A stretch of DNA of 64,000 nt from Phycisphaeraceae bacterium (GTDB lineage Bacteria > Planctomycetota > Phycisphaerae > Phycisphaerales > UBA1924). How positions within the stretch are numbered: position 1 is the stretch's first letter; each line of letters starts with the position of its first letter. The translations under genes were made by a program, and so were the position numbers. The stretch spans positions 59,776-123,775 of the forward strand of contig JACKHA010000006.1 in the NCBI GenBank assembly GCA_020639215.1. The letters are read 5' to 3'. Under the pieces are notes generated by a model. The model worked only from the letters and a program-made list of their open reading frames with translations. It made no database searches and was not told the origin of the DNA. Of this stretch, positions 53,859-63,042 are shown one piece after another.

Positions 53859-55172
53859 CTAAACCCGCATCGCCTCCATCGCGTACGGGTCGAACCGCCA
53901 CGCGTGCCCGTCCCACATCGAGCGGGTGGCTAGGTCGACCACGACCATGATCTTCGTGCCGAGTTCGACATCGGCCTCGGGGACCTCGCGGGTCCGCATG
54001 CAGTGCATCCAGTTCAGGCGGTGCACGTCCTGGTCGTTGCCGATGTCCTCGCACTCGACGGTCTGGCGGTCGATCTCGTCGACAAACTTGGCCTCGGGGC
54101 GGATCTCGACGTGCCGCCCGTTCATGTACATGTTGGCCTTCTGGCCGCGGATCAGCTGCTCGAGCCCGTTCTCGTTGCACGTCGAGCCAGCGACGATCAT
54201 CGTGTGCTCGCGCTCGAACTCGATGGTCAGGTTGACCGTGTCGTGGTTCTCCATCGCCTTGTCGACGTAGTGACCGCCCGCGGCCGTAACCCGCGTGGGC
54301 CAGCCGCAGTCCAGCGCGTACATCATCGGCGTCATCACGTGCACCAGCAGGTCGCCGATGATGCCGGTGGAGTACTTGCGGTAGCGACGCCAGCGGGCGA
54401 AGACCAGCGGGTCCCAGGCCTGGCGTCCCATCGACCCGCACCAGGCCTCCCAGTCCAGGTTCACGCCCGGACGCCAGTTCGGGTCGATGCCGTAGTAGTT
54501 CCACTCGCCGTCGGGGGTGTTGCGGCAATACGAGGTCTGGCTCATCGTCGTCTTGCCGATGGCGTTCTCGGCCAGCAGCTGGCGGGCCTTCTTCCACTTG
54601 GGCAGCTGCATCATCTGCGTGCCCACCTGCAGCAGCACATGGCGGTTGGCGAACTGGACCTGGCGCAGGCGCATCGCGTCGCCCAGGTTGAGGGTCATCG
54701 GCTTCTCGCAGTAGACATCCTTGCCGGCCAGCAGCGCGTCGATGGCGTGCTGGGCGTGCCAGTGCTCGGGGCTGGCGATCAGCACGCCGTGGATATCGTC
54801 GCGCCTCAGGACCTCGCGGTAGTCGCGGTAGGAGTCGACGTGGGCCGTCTGGCCCTGCTCACCGATCTTCTGCACGGCCCGCTCGCGGTGGGAGTCGCAC
54901 ACGTCGGCGACCGCGACGATCTCGACCTTCTCGCGCCCCTCCTTGCCCATGCGGGAGAACGACTCGCAGTGCCCGGTGCCCATGCCGCCGGTGCCGATCA
55001 CCGCCATGCGGATGGTGTCCCCGTCCTTGAGCTCGACACGCGGCTTGCCCTTGGGCGTCGGCGTGCGGGCGATATGCGCGAACGAGAGCTTGGCGGGCGA
55101 GGCAAGCGCGGCAGCGCCGGCGATGCCGGCGGTCCGGGCCAGGAACGAGCGGCGTGACTGGTTGTGGCTCAT
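53859..55172 (-). CDS. Tat-exported Gfo/Idh/MocA oxidoreductase
   Basis: The 437-residue protein begins MSHNQSRRSFLARTAGIAGA, a twin-arginine signal (SRRSFL) and hydrophobic stretch. The Rossmann domain follows (IRMAVIGTGGMGTGHCESFS, VEIVAVADVCDSHRERA), then the family's EKP motif in LLAGKDVYCEKPMTLNLGDA and the C-terminal beta-sheet domain (YSTGIIGDLLVHVMTPMMYA). Tat-exported members are frequent in planctomycetes and oxidise or dehydrate sugars or glycosides in the periplasm with tightly bound NAD. The MFS gene lies 176 bases upstream in the same orientation. Confidence 0.93.
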   Translation of the reverse strand: MSHNQSRRSFLARTAGIAGAAALASPAKLSFAHIARTPTPKGKPRVELKDGDTIRMAVIGTGGMGTGHCESFSRMGKEGREKVEIVAVADVCDSHRERAVQKIGEQGQTAHVDSYRDYREVLRRDDIHGVLIASPEHWHAQHAIDALLAGKDVYCEKPMTLNLGDAMRLRQVQFANRHVLLQVGTQMMQLPKWKKARQLLAENAIGKTTMSQTSYCRNTPDGEWNYYGIDPNWRPGVNLDWEAWCGSMGRQAWDPLVFARWRRYRKYSTGIIGDLLVHVMTPMMYALDCGWPTRVTAAGGHYVDKAMENHDTVNLTIEFEREHTMIVAGSTCNENGLEQLIRGQKANMYMNGRHVEIRPEAKFVDEIDRQTVECEDIGNDQDVHRLNWMHCMRTREVPEADVELGTKIMVVVDLATRSMWDGHAWRFDPYAMEAMRV

Positions 55173-55348
55173 CTGGCGGTCCCTTGGTGCGTTGGGTGGA
55201 GGGCGGGCGAGCGGAACGGGTCGTCGTATTCGGGCGACGTTCGCGGCCTCGTGGAGCAGTCTGGTGCCAGCATACCGGATCGGGGCGCGCCGGAGAACCC
55301 GGACTTGATGGCTTGCTCGAAAGGCAAGAGAGTGCCGGGTCGAGCCGC

Positions 55349-56719
55349 CTACGGGCCTGTGGTCGCGGTCAGTTCGGGTTCCGGGGCGGTGACGGGGGGC
55401 GTGACGCCCGTGCCGTCGTGGCGTTCGCGGAAGAGCAGGACGAACGCGATGAGCACCGCCAGCGCAAAGCCGGCGGGGATCGCCCAAATCATCTTCCAGT
55501 CGTACGCCGTGGCCGCCGCGAGTTCCTCGGGCGTCGGGGTCTGGACGAAGACCGGGACCTGCTTGTAGTGGTTCACGAGCCACCCGAACGCCTGGGCGCC
55601 GATCAGCATGCCGAGGCCCTGGGTGATGAGCACGAGGAAGCCCTGGGCCTGGCCCCGGATGGTGGGGTTGGCGGCCTTGTCGACGTAGATCATGCCGGTG
55701 ACGAAGAAGAAGTCGTAGCAGATGCCGTGGAGCAGCACGCCGCCGATGACCATCCAGGTGATCCGGTCGTCCCAGGCGCCCGCGAACAGGCCGTAGCGGA
55801 CGACCCAGGCGAGCATGCCGATCGCGAGCATCCACTTGACGCCGAGGCGTCGGAAGCACAGCGGCATGACGAGCATGAAGAGGATCTCGGACATCTGGCC
55901 GAAGGACATGGTGAACGTGGCGGAGTCGTTGACGACCGAGCCGGTGTTCTCGACGAAGTTGCGGGCCCAGTTGTAATACCCGGCCAGCGGGATGCACAGC
56001 AGGAACGAGCAGACGACGAAGACCAGGTACGAGCGCTGCTTGAGCAGGGCCAGCGAGTCGAGGCCCAGGATCTCGCGGACGCTCGTCTTCTTTCCTTTGC
56101 CCGGAGCAGGGGTGTGGGGCAGGAAGAACGAGAACGCGCCCAATACGACCGCGGCCCCGCCGGCGAGGTAGAACTGCTCGGCCGCGGCGTCCTTGGCGGG
56201 AAGGAGGCTCACGGCCAGGTTGCCGACGATCCAGCCGATCGTGCCCCACACTCGCACAAGGGGAAACTGCTTCTCGCGGTTGGGCAGGTTGTGGAATGCG
56301 AGCGTCGTGGTGAGGCCGAGAGTCGGCATGTAGCAGAGCATGTGCAGCAGCAGCACGATGATGAACGGGTGGGTGAGCCCGGACACGATCTGCATGATGG
56401 GGCCGGCGTCCGCGTCCGGCGTGAAGGCCGAGGCGGCCGAAGGGGCGGCGCACAGGAATACGCCGCCCAGAATCTGCATCACACCGAGCACGCGTTCGGT
56501 GGCGAAGAACCGGTCGGCGATCAGGCCCAAGAAGAACGGTGAGAGAATGGCGGCGATCGGGCCGACCGAGTAGGCGGCGGGGGTCAGCCCGCTCATGCCC
56601 ATCCGGTTGATGAACCCCGTCATGGACACATACCAAGACCCCCAGACGAAGAACTGGAGGAACATCATGGCCGACAGGAGGGCCACGACGGCGGACGACG
56701 AGCGGGCGGGAGCGGTCAT
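55349..56719 (-). CDS. MFS transporter, nucleoside:H+ symporter-like
   Basis: The 456-residue carrier has 12 predicted TM helices and resembles the NupG/YegT group: MMFLQFFVWGSWYVSMTGFI near the start, AYSVGPIAAILSPFFLGLIA DRFFATERVLG, HMLCYMPTLGLTTTLAFHNL, VRVWGTIGWIVGNLAVSLLP and HGICYDFFFVTGMIYVDKAA. It ends in a hydrophilic Thr/Pro tail. The neighbouring Gfo/Idh/MocA protein suggests uptake of a sugar or nucleoside processed by that enzyme. The start is at ATG ending 56719. Confidence 0.88.
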   Translation of the reverse strand: MTAPARSSSAVVALLSAMMFLQFFVWGSWYVSMTGFINRMGMSGLTPAAYSVGPIAAILSPFFLGLIADRFFATERVLGVMQILGGVFLCAAPSAASAFTPDADAGPIMQIVSGLTHPFIIVLLLHMLCYMPTLGLTTTLAFHNLPNREKQFPLVRVWGTIGWIVGNLAVSLLPAKDAAAEQFYLAGGAAVVLGAFSFFLPHTPAPGKGKKTSVREILGLDSLALLKQRSYLVFVVCSFLLCIPLAGYYNWARNFVENTGSVVNDSATFTMSFGQMSEILFMLVMPLCFRRLGVKWMLAIGMLAWVVRYGLFAGAWDDRITWMVIGGVLLHGICYDFFFVTGMIYVDKAANPTIRGQAQGFLVLITQGLGMLIGAQAFGWLVNHYKQVPVFVQTPTPEELAAATAYDWKMIWAIPAGFALAVLIAFVLLFRERHDGTGVTPPVTAPEPELTATTGP

Positions 56720-56837
56720 GAGGGGTCCCCGGATGCGTGGGGGGCGAGTGTAGCCGAAACGCCGCCGGCGCTGGCGTCTCGATCGACGGGGACGAACCAG
56801 ACGCTCAGATCACCCTCCCGCTCGACCCGAACCCCCC

Positions 56838-56882
56838 TCCGCGCCCTCCGCGTCCCCCTCCGCCCCCTCCGCGTGTTCCGGC
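56838..56882. repeat. CTCCGCGCCCTCCGCGT repeat, single arm
   Basis: Repeated CCTCCGCG words related to the arms of the 61200/61342 inverted repeat, within the 257-base gap between the MFS gene and the kynureninase-like gene. No second arm is seen; the rest of the gap shows nothing recognisable. Confidence 0.55.
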
Positions 56883-56976
56883 ACGAAACCGCGCGCCGCG
56901 GACGCGTTTGTGCGCCAATTCCTGCCCGTCGCGCCCGCCCCCCTTGCCCCGCCCCGCCGAGCGCGGAAGATTGCCC

Positions 56977-58260
56977 ATGCACACGATCGCCGACGCCGTC
57001 GCCCCCCTCGGCTCCGGACCTCTCACCGGGGACGCCCTGGCCCGCCACGTCCGCCCGCTCTTCTCCCGCGCCCTCAAGCCCGCCACGATCCACCTGGCCC
57101 ACCACACCTCGGCCCGCCCGCTCGACCGCACCGCCGACGACGTGAGCGAGGCCCTCGACGCCTGGTACGACAATCCGAGCGACCCCTGGACCCCTTGGCG
57201 GGCCGAGATGGACGCCTTCCGCGCCCGCGTCGCCCGCCTCATCGCCTGCTCCCGCCCCGACGCGATCGTGCCCAAGGCCTCCGCCGCCCAGGGCCTCCGG
57301 GCCGTGCTCAACGCCCACGCCACCCCCGGCACGCCTTCGGTCGCCAAGCCGATCCACGTCGTCGCGACCCGGGTCGAGTCCGACTCCACCGAGGCCATCC
57401 TCAAGAACTACGCCGCACGCGGACGGGCCCGGATCACCTGGGTCGACCCCGACGCGCAGGGCCTCATCGACCCCGCCAGGATCGCCGCCGCCGTCACCAT
57501 GACCACCGACCTGGTCGTCGCCAGCCACGTCGCCCCCGCCACGGGCCGGGTCCTCACCGCCATCGACGCCATCGCCAAGGCCATCCACACCGTCGGCGGC
57601 CTGCTGCTGCTCGACTGCTCCCGCACCGCCGGCGCCATGCCCTTCGACTTCGAACGCTCCGGCGCGGACTTCGCCATCGCCTCCTGCGCCGCCCACGCCC
57701 ACGCCGGCCCCGGCGCCGGGTGGCTGGCCATCCATCCCAAGCACCTGATCGACGAGCCTCGCCCCGTCGCCCGGCGCCACGCCCTGGGCACGCTCGACAT
57801 CGGCTGCTTCGCCCTGCACGGCGCGGACACCCAGGGCGACGAGCCCACCCTCGCCGCCGGCGGCGACGCCTGGCTCGAAGGCCCCCCCGCGGTCCTGCCC
57901 TTCTACCAGGCCCGCGCCGGGCTCGAACTCGTCCTGGCCATCGGCGTCGAACGCCTGGCCGACTACAACCGCACCCAGCGGGCCTTCCTCCACGACCGCC
58001 TCGCCGACGCGGGCGTCCAGGCCCTGGACACGGACGCCGCCACCGCGCACGCCCCGTTCCTGGCCATCCCCACCGCCGAATGGCGCGCCGCCGCCGATCG
58101 CCTCAAAGCCCGCGGCGTCATCGCCGACGCACGCCGCCTCCCCACCGCCGCCGAACACGACACCCCCCGCGGCTGCCTCCGCCTCGCCCCCGACCTCCTC
58201 ACCACACAGGACGAACTCGCCCGGGCGGCGTCGATGGTCGCCGAGGCCATCAAAGCCTGA
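56977..58260 (+). CDS. Kynureninase-like class V aminotransferase fold protein, PLP lysine missing
   Basis: The 427-residue protein follows the kynureninase pattern: IHLAHHTSARPLDRTADDVS, AWYDNPSDPWTPWRAEMDAF, RLIACSRPDAIVPKASAAQG, IHVVATRVESDSTEAILKNY and GGLLLLDCSRTAGAMPFDFE (Asp of the PLP-pyridine contact). The segment that should hold the PLP lysine (..YKYLNGGPG) reads ASCAAHAHAGPGAG, with Ala239 at the aligned position. It is thus probably unable to form the internal Schiff base. A GGAAG box precedes ATG 56977. It could be a PLP-independent or regulatory protein. A 50-bp repeat follows the stop. Confidence 0.75.
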   Translation: MHTIADAVAPLGSGPLTGDALARHVRPLFSRALKPATIHLAHHTSARPLDRTADDVSEALDAWYDNPSDPWTPWRAEMDAFRARVARLIACSRPDAIVPKASAAQGLRAVLNAHATPGTPSVAKPIHVVATRVESDSTEAILKNYAARGRARITWVDPDAQGLIDPARIAAAVTMTTDLVVASHVAPATGRVLTAIDAIAKAIHTVGGLLLLDCSRTAGAMPFDFERSGADFAIASCAAHAHAGPGAGWLAIHPKHLIDEPRPVARRHALGTLDIGCFALHGADTQGDEPTLAAGGDAWLEGPPAVLPFYQARAGLELVLAIGVERLADYNRTQRAFLHDRLADAGVQALDTDAATAHAPFLAIPTAEWRAAADRLKARGVIADARRLPTAAEHDTPRGCLRLAPDLLTTQDELARAASMVAEAIKA

Positions 58261-58267
58261 TCGCATC

Positions 58268-58320
58268 CCCCACTCGATGCCTCGGTGCCTCCTGCCTCGA
58301 TGCCTTCCCCACCATCATCT
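58268..58320. repeat. Dispersed 50-bp repeat, copy 2
   Basis: Nearly identical to 10748-10800 and again placed directly after a plus-strand stop codon; here its last six bases overlap the end of the convergent SDR gene. Confidence 0.75.
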
Positions 58321-59127
58321 CTTCTCCGCCCGCCTCTTCCACTCCTTGGCAATCACCCGATCCGCCAACCCCGGCCACGCCGTCGCCAGCGCGAAGCTCA
58401 GGCGCGTCCCCACGCTCGTCCACACCTCGCCCCGCGGCTTCCGCAAACACCGCACGATCGCCGACGCCACCGTCTCCGGCGTCTGGCTGCTCCCGCCGCT
58501 CCCTGTCATGACCGCCTTGCCGCGGCTCTCGGCCCGCGTTCGATCCGAGAACTCCGTCCGCGTCTGCACCGGGTGCACCGTCGAGCAGAACACCCCCGTG
58601 CCTGCCAGTTCCAGACGCAAGGCCCGCCCGAAGTGGTCCTGCATCGCCTTGCTCGCCGAGTACGCCGCGTACATCGGCACCGCCAGTTTCGACAGGCACG
58701 ACGAGCACATCAGGATGTGCCCCGCCCCCGCCTCCACCATCCGCGGCCCCGCCGCCCAAACCAGGTGCATCGTCCCGTAGAAGTTCGTCCGGAAGATCGC
58801 CTCGATCCGCTCCGCCGTCATGTCCAGCACGCGCGACTCGAACCCGTACCCGGCGTTGGCACACACGGAGTACACCGACCCGAACGCCCCGACGGTCTCC
58901 TCCACCAGTCGCTGCGAGTCCTTCGGCTCGTCCACGTCGCACGCAACCGCGATCGCCCGCCCCCCGGCCGCCTCGATTCTGTTCACCAGCTCGCGCAGGC
59001 GATCCTCGCGGCGCGCGGCCAGCGCAACCGGCATCCCCGCCGCCGCGCACGCGAGCGCTGTCGCCGCGCCGATCCCGCTGCTGGCCCCGGTGATCGCGAT
59101 CGGCTTGCCGGCAAGGTCGATCGCCAT
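58315..59127 (-). CDS. Short-chain dehydrogenase/reductase
   Basis: The 270-residue protein is a classical SDR: PIAITGASSGIGAATALACA (NAD(P) loop, GASSGIG), AACDVDEPKDSQ, CANAGYGFES (NAG), the catalytic Ser in HILMCSSCLSKLAVPMYAAY SASKAM with Tyr and Lys in YxxSK, and VHPVQTRTEF. Arg residues after the loop (AARREDRL) suggest NADP. The start ATG ending 59127 has AAGGG upstream. The substrate is unknown. A dispersed repeat lies just upstream. Confidence 0.9.
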   Translation of the reverse strand: MAIDLAGKPIAITGASSGIGAATALACAAAGMPVALAARREDRLRELVNRIEAAGGRAIAVACDVDEPKDSQRLVEETVGAFGSVYSVCANAGYGFESRVLDMTAERIEAIFRTNFYGTMHLVWAAGPRMVEAGAGHILMCSSCLSKLAVPMYAAYSASKAMQDHFGRALRLELAGTGVFCSTVHPVQTRTEFSDRTRAESRGKAVMTGSGGSSQTPETVASAIVRCLRKPRGEVWTSVGTRLSFALATAWPGLADRVIAKEWKRRAEKR

Positions 59128-59142
59128 CAACCAACCCTTCCT

Positions 59143-59166
59143 GCGAACGCGACGCGCAAGCGAGTG
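59143..59166. repeat. GCGAACGCGACGCGC repeat, copy 5
   Basis: GCGAACGCGACGCGCAAGCG followed by AGTG, identical to the core at 5931, within the 83-base gap between the SDR and the entericidin-like gene. Confidence 0.75.
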
Positions 59167-59210
59167 CCGCGACCACCGCCGGTCGGACGCCACGCCCCGG
59201 AACCGAGACC

Positions 59211-59384
59211 TCAGTTCGCCGCCCGCTCGATCGCGTTCTGCGTGTTCTGGCTGGCCTCCTGCAGGTCCTGCCCGGCGCCCTTGACGGTGTTGCACGCCGC
59301 CAGCACCAGCGCCGCGGCCACAACCCCCGCCGCCGCCAGCACACGAGCCACCACACGACGATTCCTCGAGTTGGTCCCGGTCAT
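59211..59384 (-). CDS. Entericidin-like small lipoprotein
   Basis: A 57-residue protein from the ATG ending at 59384, with GGGGAG eight bases upstream. It has a basic start (MTGTNSRNRRVVARVLAAAG), a hydrophobic stretch and a lipobox (VAAALVLAACNTVKGAGQDL; cleavage before Cys), then a short amphipathic tail (QEASQNTQNAIERAAN). CNTVxGxGxD is the hallmark of the entericidin A/B family, small envelope lipoproteins linked in enterics to stationary-phase lysis control. No antidote partner is seen. It is easily overlooked because of its size. Confidence 0.85.
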   Translation of the reverse strand: MTGTNSRNRRVVARVLAAAGVVAAALVLAACNTVKGAGQDLQEASQNTQNAIERAAN

Positions 59385-59436
59385 GGTCAGACTCCCCAGT
59401 TCCGAACGGTCCTTCGATTCGCGAGGCCCGGCCTCA

Positions 59437-61155
59437 TCACGACGCCAGTGTATCGCCGCCTTCCGATGCCGCCGACCCGCCGCCCGTGACGCGCCCGCGC
59501 TCGAGCAACCACCCCACCTCCGGAGCCCGCCCGACGAGCACGACCCCTGCGTACACCAGCCCGCCGAGCCCCACGCCGGCCGCCAGCCGCCCGGCCCGCC
59601 ACCACCACGACCCGTCCTGGCCGCCCGCCAGGCGCAGCCCGATCCAGACTGCCCCGCCCATGATCGCCGCCGCCAGCACGATCCGCCCGATGCCGCGCGC
59701 CGTCGCCGCGTCGATGATGGCCCCGCTCTGGTCGAGATCGGTGCGGTGGCGACGGGCCAGGATCGACAGCAGCACCACGCACTGCACCACCGCGCTGATC
59801 CCGGTCGCCCACGCCAGCCCGGCCTCGCGCAGCCACCAGATCAGCGACAGGTTGAGCGCGAGATTCAGCCCGACGATCCCCATCGCCACCCGCATGGGCG
59901 TCGTGGTGTCCCCCCGCGCATAGAACGCCCGCGTCGAGACGTGGTTCAGCGAGTACGCCCACACCGACACGCCGTAGCCCGCCAGCACCGCCGCCGAGCG
60001 TGCGGCCCCTTCCGCGCTGAATCCCGTGCCCCCCTCGCCCCGCCCGTACAGCACGCCGATCAGGTCCGGCCCCACCAGCAGCAGCCCGACGCTCGCCGGC
60101 ACGCCGATGAACAGGCTCAGACGCATCGAGCGCCGGAGCGTGTCGATGAACGCCGCCCCATCCCCCGCGGCCCGGGCCAGCATCGGGAACGCCGCGGTGG
60201 CCACCGCGATGCCGAACACGCCCAGCGGGAACTGGTACAGGCGCTGCGTGTACGTCAGGATGCTGTTGGACGCGCCGTCGAGCGGGCAGGCCATGCCGAA
60301 CATCGTCGCCCCGACCCACACGGGCCACATGGCGATAAACGTGTCGAGCAGCGAGTTGAGCTGGATCGTGCCCAGGCCCACCACGACCGGGCCGAACCGC
60401 TTGCCCAGCGTGCGCATCGGCTCGCTGGTGCTGGCGGTGTCGCGGGTCCAGCGGACGTGTCGGCGCAGCGCCGCGAGCGTCCACGCGACCTGGGCCGCGC
60501 CCGCGACCAGCGTCGCACCGCCGATGATGTACGCCGTCGCGATCGGATCCCCATCGTCGGAGAAGAAGAACGGCAGGGCCGCCAGCACGATGCACAGGTT
60601 CAGCAGGATCGGCGCCGCGGCCCCCGGGGCGAACCGCCCGTGCACCTGCAGCATGGCCCCGAGGATCGCCGTCGAGCAGACCATCGGCATGAACGGCATG
60701 AGCAGCAGCAGCAGGCGCAGCGACAGCACCCGCTCCGGCTCGGGCGGCAGCAGCCACAGCAGCAGCGCGACGCCGATCTCGGCCAGCAGCGTCGCGCCGA
60801 CGGTCACGAGCACCAGCAACCGCATCGTCCGCGACGCAAACCGGGCCGCCCCGTCCGGGTCGTCGCGCGACATCGCCGCGTAGGGCGGGATGAACGCGGC
60901 CGAGAGCGCTCCCTCGCCGAACAGGCGCCGGAACATGTTGGGCACGGCGAAGGCCGCGGCGAAGGCCGAGCCGATCCAGGTATCGCCGAACACGCGCACG
61001 GTGGCGACGTCGCGGATCAGCCCGCCGATCCGCGAGCCGATCGTGAGCAGCGACACGACGCGGACCGCCGAGCCGAGCGACGCCGGCGCCTGCGCGCGCG
61101 ATCCCGAACGAGGCGTGGGCAAGGCGGGATCACCCGGCTCGATCGGGTTCGGCAT
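59437..61155 (-). CDS. murJ: Lipid II flippase MurJ/MviN
   Basis: The 572-residue integral membrane protein has 13-14 TM helices in the MOP-exporter pattern. It starts VVSLLTIGSRIGGLIRDVAT and then FAAAFAVPNMFRRLFGEGAL SAAFIPPYA, the typical MurJ opening with the conserved Arg residues. Further TM blocks include YTQRLYQFPLGVFGIAVATA and AYSLNHVSTRAFYARGDTTTP MRVAM. MurJ moves lipid-linked peptidoglycan precursor across the inner membrane, so the host probably makes peptidoglycan. The start is ATG ending at 61155. Confidence 0.94.
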   Translation of the reverse strand: MPNPIEPGDPALPTPRSGSRAQAPASLGSAVRVVSLLTIGSRIGGLIRDVATVRVFGDTWIGSAFAAAFAVPNMFRRLFGEGALSAAFIPPYAAMSRDDPDGAARFASRTMRLLVLVTVGATLLAEIGVALLLWLLPPEPERVLSLRLLLLLMPFMPMVCSTAILGAMLQVHGRFAPGAAAPILLNLCIVLAALPFFFSDDGDPIATAYIIGGATLVAGAAQVAWTLAALRRHVRWTRDTASTSEPMRTLGKRFGPVVVGLGTIQLNSLLDTFIAMWPVWVGATMFGMACPLDGASNSILTYTQRLYQFPLGVFGIAVATAAFPMLARAAGDGAAFIDTLRRSMRLSLFIGVPASVGLLLVGPDLIGVLYGRGEGGTGFSAEGAARSAAVLAGYGVSVWAYSLNHVSTRAFYARGDTTTPMRVAMGIVGLNLALNLSLIWWLREAGLAWATGISAVVQCVVLLSILARRHRTDLDQSGAIIDAATARGIGRIVLAAAIMGGAVWIGLRLAGGQDGSWWWRAGRLAAGVGLGGLVYAGVVLVGRAPEVGWLLERGRVTGGGSAASEGGDTLAS

Positions 61156-61199
61156 CGCGGGACAGTATCGGCTCCGACGCCGGGATCCGGATCATCGAA

Positions 61200-61376
61200 G
61201 CAGAACGCGGAGGGCGCGGAGGTGGACGCGGAGGGAGCGGAGAAGTCCTTGAAGCTTGGTGAGACCCGGGAGTGCGGTCAGGAATCGCCCAGGTCTTCCG
61301 ACAACCAATCGCCCTCTACCTTCATCGTTCCAACTCCGCGGCCTCCGCGTCCACCTCCGCGCCCTCCGCGTTCTGC
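61200..61376. repeat. Perfect 35-bp inverted repeat, GCGGAGG type
   Basis: GCAGAACGCGGAGGGCGCGG and 15 further bases (61200-61234) are exactly complementary to 61342-61376, around a 107-base centre. The rest of the 429-base gap (61156-61584) shows an A7 run at 61385-61391 and a GCTTCAGCCCCCGGCGG word near 61586, but no gene. The pair resembles the 47185-47322 repeat and could be a miniature mobile unit. Confidence 0.85.
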
Positions 61377-61584
61377 ATGGGTGCAAAAAAAGACGGGGCG
61401 GAGCGGACGAGCGATCTCCCTCTCCTCGGAGGAAAGCGGCGTCGTCAACTGCCCCGCCCCGGGCGACCCCCGCCCCGCGCGACCTGCGATGTGCAACCGA
61501 GTTGTATCAGCCCGGCCGCGGACCGCAAAGCCCTTTCTGCGCGAAACCCGCGCAGCCCCCGGGGGCGCGACGCGCGAGGGTGCT

Positions 61585-62079
61585 TCAGCCCCCGGCGGAT
61601 TGGCCCGCGATCGGCGGGCGTTCGGGAGACGCGGCGCCGTTTATCCCGGCGTCCCCGCGTCCGGCAGCGGTGCGATCGAGCAGCCACCGATCCCACCCGC
61701 GCACCCGCGCCAGCGCCACAATGCCCGCGACCGCGAGCACGCCGAGCGTCACGCCCGTCGCGTTGGCCGCGAAGTCGTCGAGGCCCGCGGTGCGCCCCAG
61801 CCCGGGGATGGCCTGCGTGGACTCATCCAGCGCGGCGTAGGCGATCGCCAGCCCCCACGAGGCGATCGAGTTCTTCCTCGAACCGACACGCCCCACCATC
61901 CCGGCCGACGCGACCAGCACGCCCAGCGTGCCGAACGCGCCCAGGTGCAGCCACAGGTCGGTGCGGGGCACCGGGCCGACGATCCGGAGTTTGGGCCAGT
62001 GCGTCGCCGTCGCCAGGATCACGACGAACGCGCCCAGCGCGATCCGGCGCAGCGTGGCGTTGGTCACGAGGCGCGCCAT
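61585..62079 (-). CDS. VanZ-like membrane protein
   Basis: The 164-residue protein has four hydrophobic helices: LRRIALGAFVVILATATHWP, LWLHLGAFGTLGVLVASAGM, SWGLAIAYAALDESTQAIPG and FAANATGVTLGVLAVAGIVA. The DExTQ-x-xP and D-x-xAN-x-xG segments (ALDESTQAIPGLGRTAGLDD, FAANATG) are the VanZ-like signature; VanZ proteins contribute to low-level teicoplanin tolerance by an unclear route. It ends in a polar Gly/Pro tail. Start at ATG ending 62079; a GTG at 62100 is also possible. Confidence 0.82.
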   Translation of the reverse strand: MARLVTNATLRRIALGAFVVILATATHWPKLRIVGPVPRTDLWLHLGAFGTLGVLVASAGMVGRVGSRKNSIASWGLAIAYAALDESTQAIPGLGRTAGLDDFAANATGVTLGVLAVAGIVALARVRGWDRWLLDRTAAGRGDAGINGAASPERPPIAGQSAGG

Positions 62080-62160
62080 GGCGTTGATCGCACCGTGCAC
62101 ACCGGATCATCGGCACGCGGGGCACAGGCCTCCACAGCGCGGGGCACGCCCGGGGAAAGG

Positions 62161-63042
62161 TCATCGGGCCCGCACGCCGCCCCAATGCCCCTGGCCCTCC
62201 ATCAGGGCCGCGACGCGGGCCTCCGTCGGCGGGTGGGTGGCGAACAGACGCCCGAGCATCTGCCCGCCCCGCCCCAGGAACGGCTCGACGATGAACAGGT
62301 TGTTCATGGCGGGGTTGGGCTGGTGGAGCGGGACGCGCCGGGACATCGATTCGAGTTTGACCAGCGCGCTGGCCAGGCCGCGCGGCGAGCCGGCGATCGC
62401 CGCCCCGTCGGCGTCGGCGACGAACTCGCACGACCGCGAGATCATCGCCTGGATCACCGCGGCCCCGATCGAGGCGATGATGGCCCCAAGCAGCGCGAAC
62501 AGCGCCCCGAACGCCCCGCTCTCGCGGTTGCCGCCCAGCAGCAGGCCCCACTGGGCCATGTACGCCATGTAGCCCAGCACGCCGGCGATCGTCGCGGCGA
62601 TGCACGAGATCAGCGTGTCGCGGTTCTTGATGTGGGCCAGTTCGTGGGCGATCACGCCCTCGAGCTCGTCCCGGTTCATGATCTGCACGAGCCCCTGCGT
62701 GACCGCCACCGCCGCCTTCCTCGGGCTGCGACCCGTCGCGAACGCGTTGGGGGCCTCGTGCGGGCAGAGGTAGACGCGGGGCATCGGCAGGCCCGCGCGG
62801 GCCGACAGATCCTGCACGATGCGGTACACGTCGCCGCCGGTCTGGGCGGTCAGTTCCCGCCCGCGCATCGCGGCGATGGCGATCTTGTCCGAGAAGAAGT
62901 AGGCGAGGACGTTGGTCAGCCCGCCGAGCACGAGCGCGATGAGCAGGCCGCCCTTGCCCCAGAACGAGCCCACGAGCAGGAACAGGGCCATGAGGCCGCC
63001 CAGCAGCAGCGCGGTCTTCGTGTTGTTCCAGAATCGGGTCAT
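62161..63042 (-). CDS. htpX: HtpX-type membrane zinc metalloprotease
   Basis: The 293-residue protein starts MTRFWNNTKTALLLGGLMAL and has two N-terminal TM helices, the zinc site LEGVIAHELAHIKNRDTLIS (HExxH plus following Asp), two further TM helices, and the third ligand Glu in SRSCEFVADADGAAIAGSPR. NAFATGRSPRKAAVAVTQGL is diagnostic for M48B. HtpX degrades misfolded inner-membrane proteins together with FtsH. The end (FATHPPTEARVAALMEG) matches the family. Confidence 0.95.
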   Translation of the reverse strand: MTRFWNNTKTALLLGGLMALFLLVGSFWGKGGLLIALVLGGLTNVLAYFFSDKIAIAAMRGRELTAQTGGDVYRIVQDLSARAGLPMPRVYLCPHEAPNAFATGRSPRKAAVAVTQGLVQIMNRDELEGVIAHELAHIKNRDTLISCIAATIAGVLGYMAYMAQWGLLLGGNRESGAFGALFALLGAIIASIGAAVIQAMISRSCEFVADADGAAIAGSPRGLASALVKLESMSRRVPLHQPNPAMNNLFIVEPFLGRGGQMLGRLFATHPPTEARVAALMEGQGHWGGVRAR

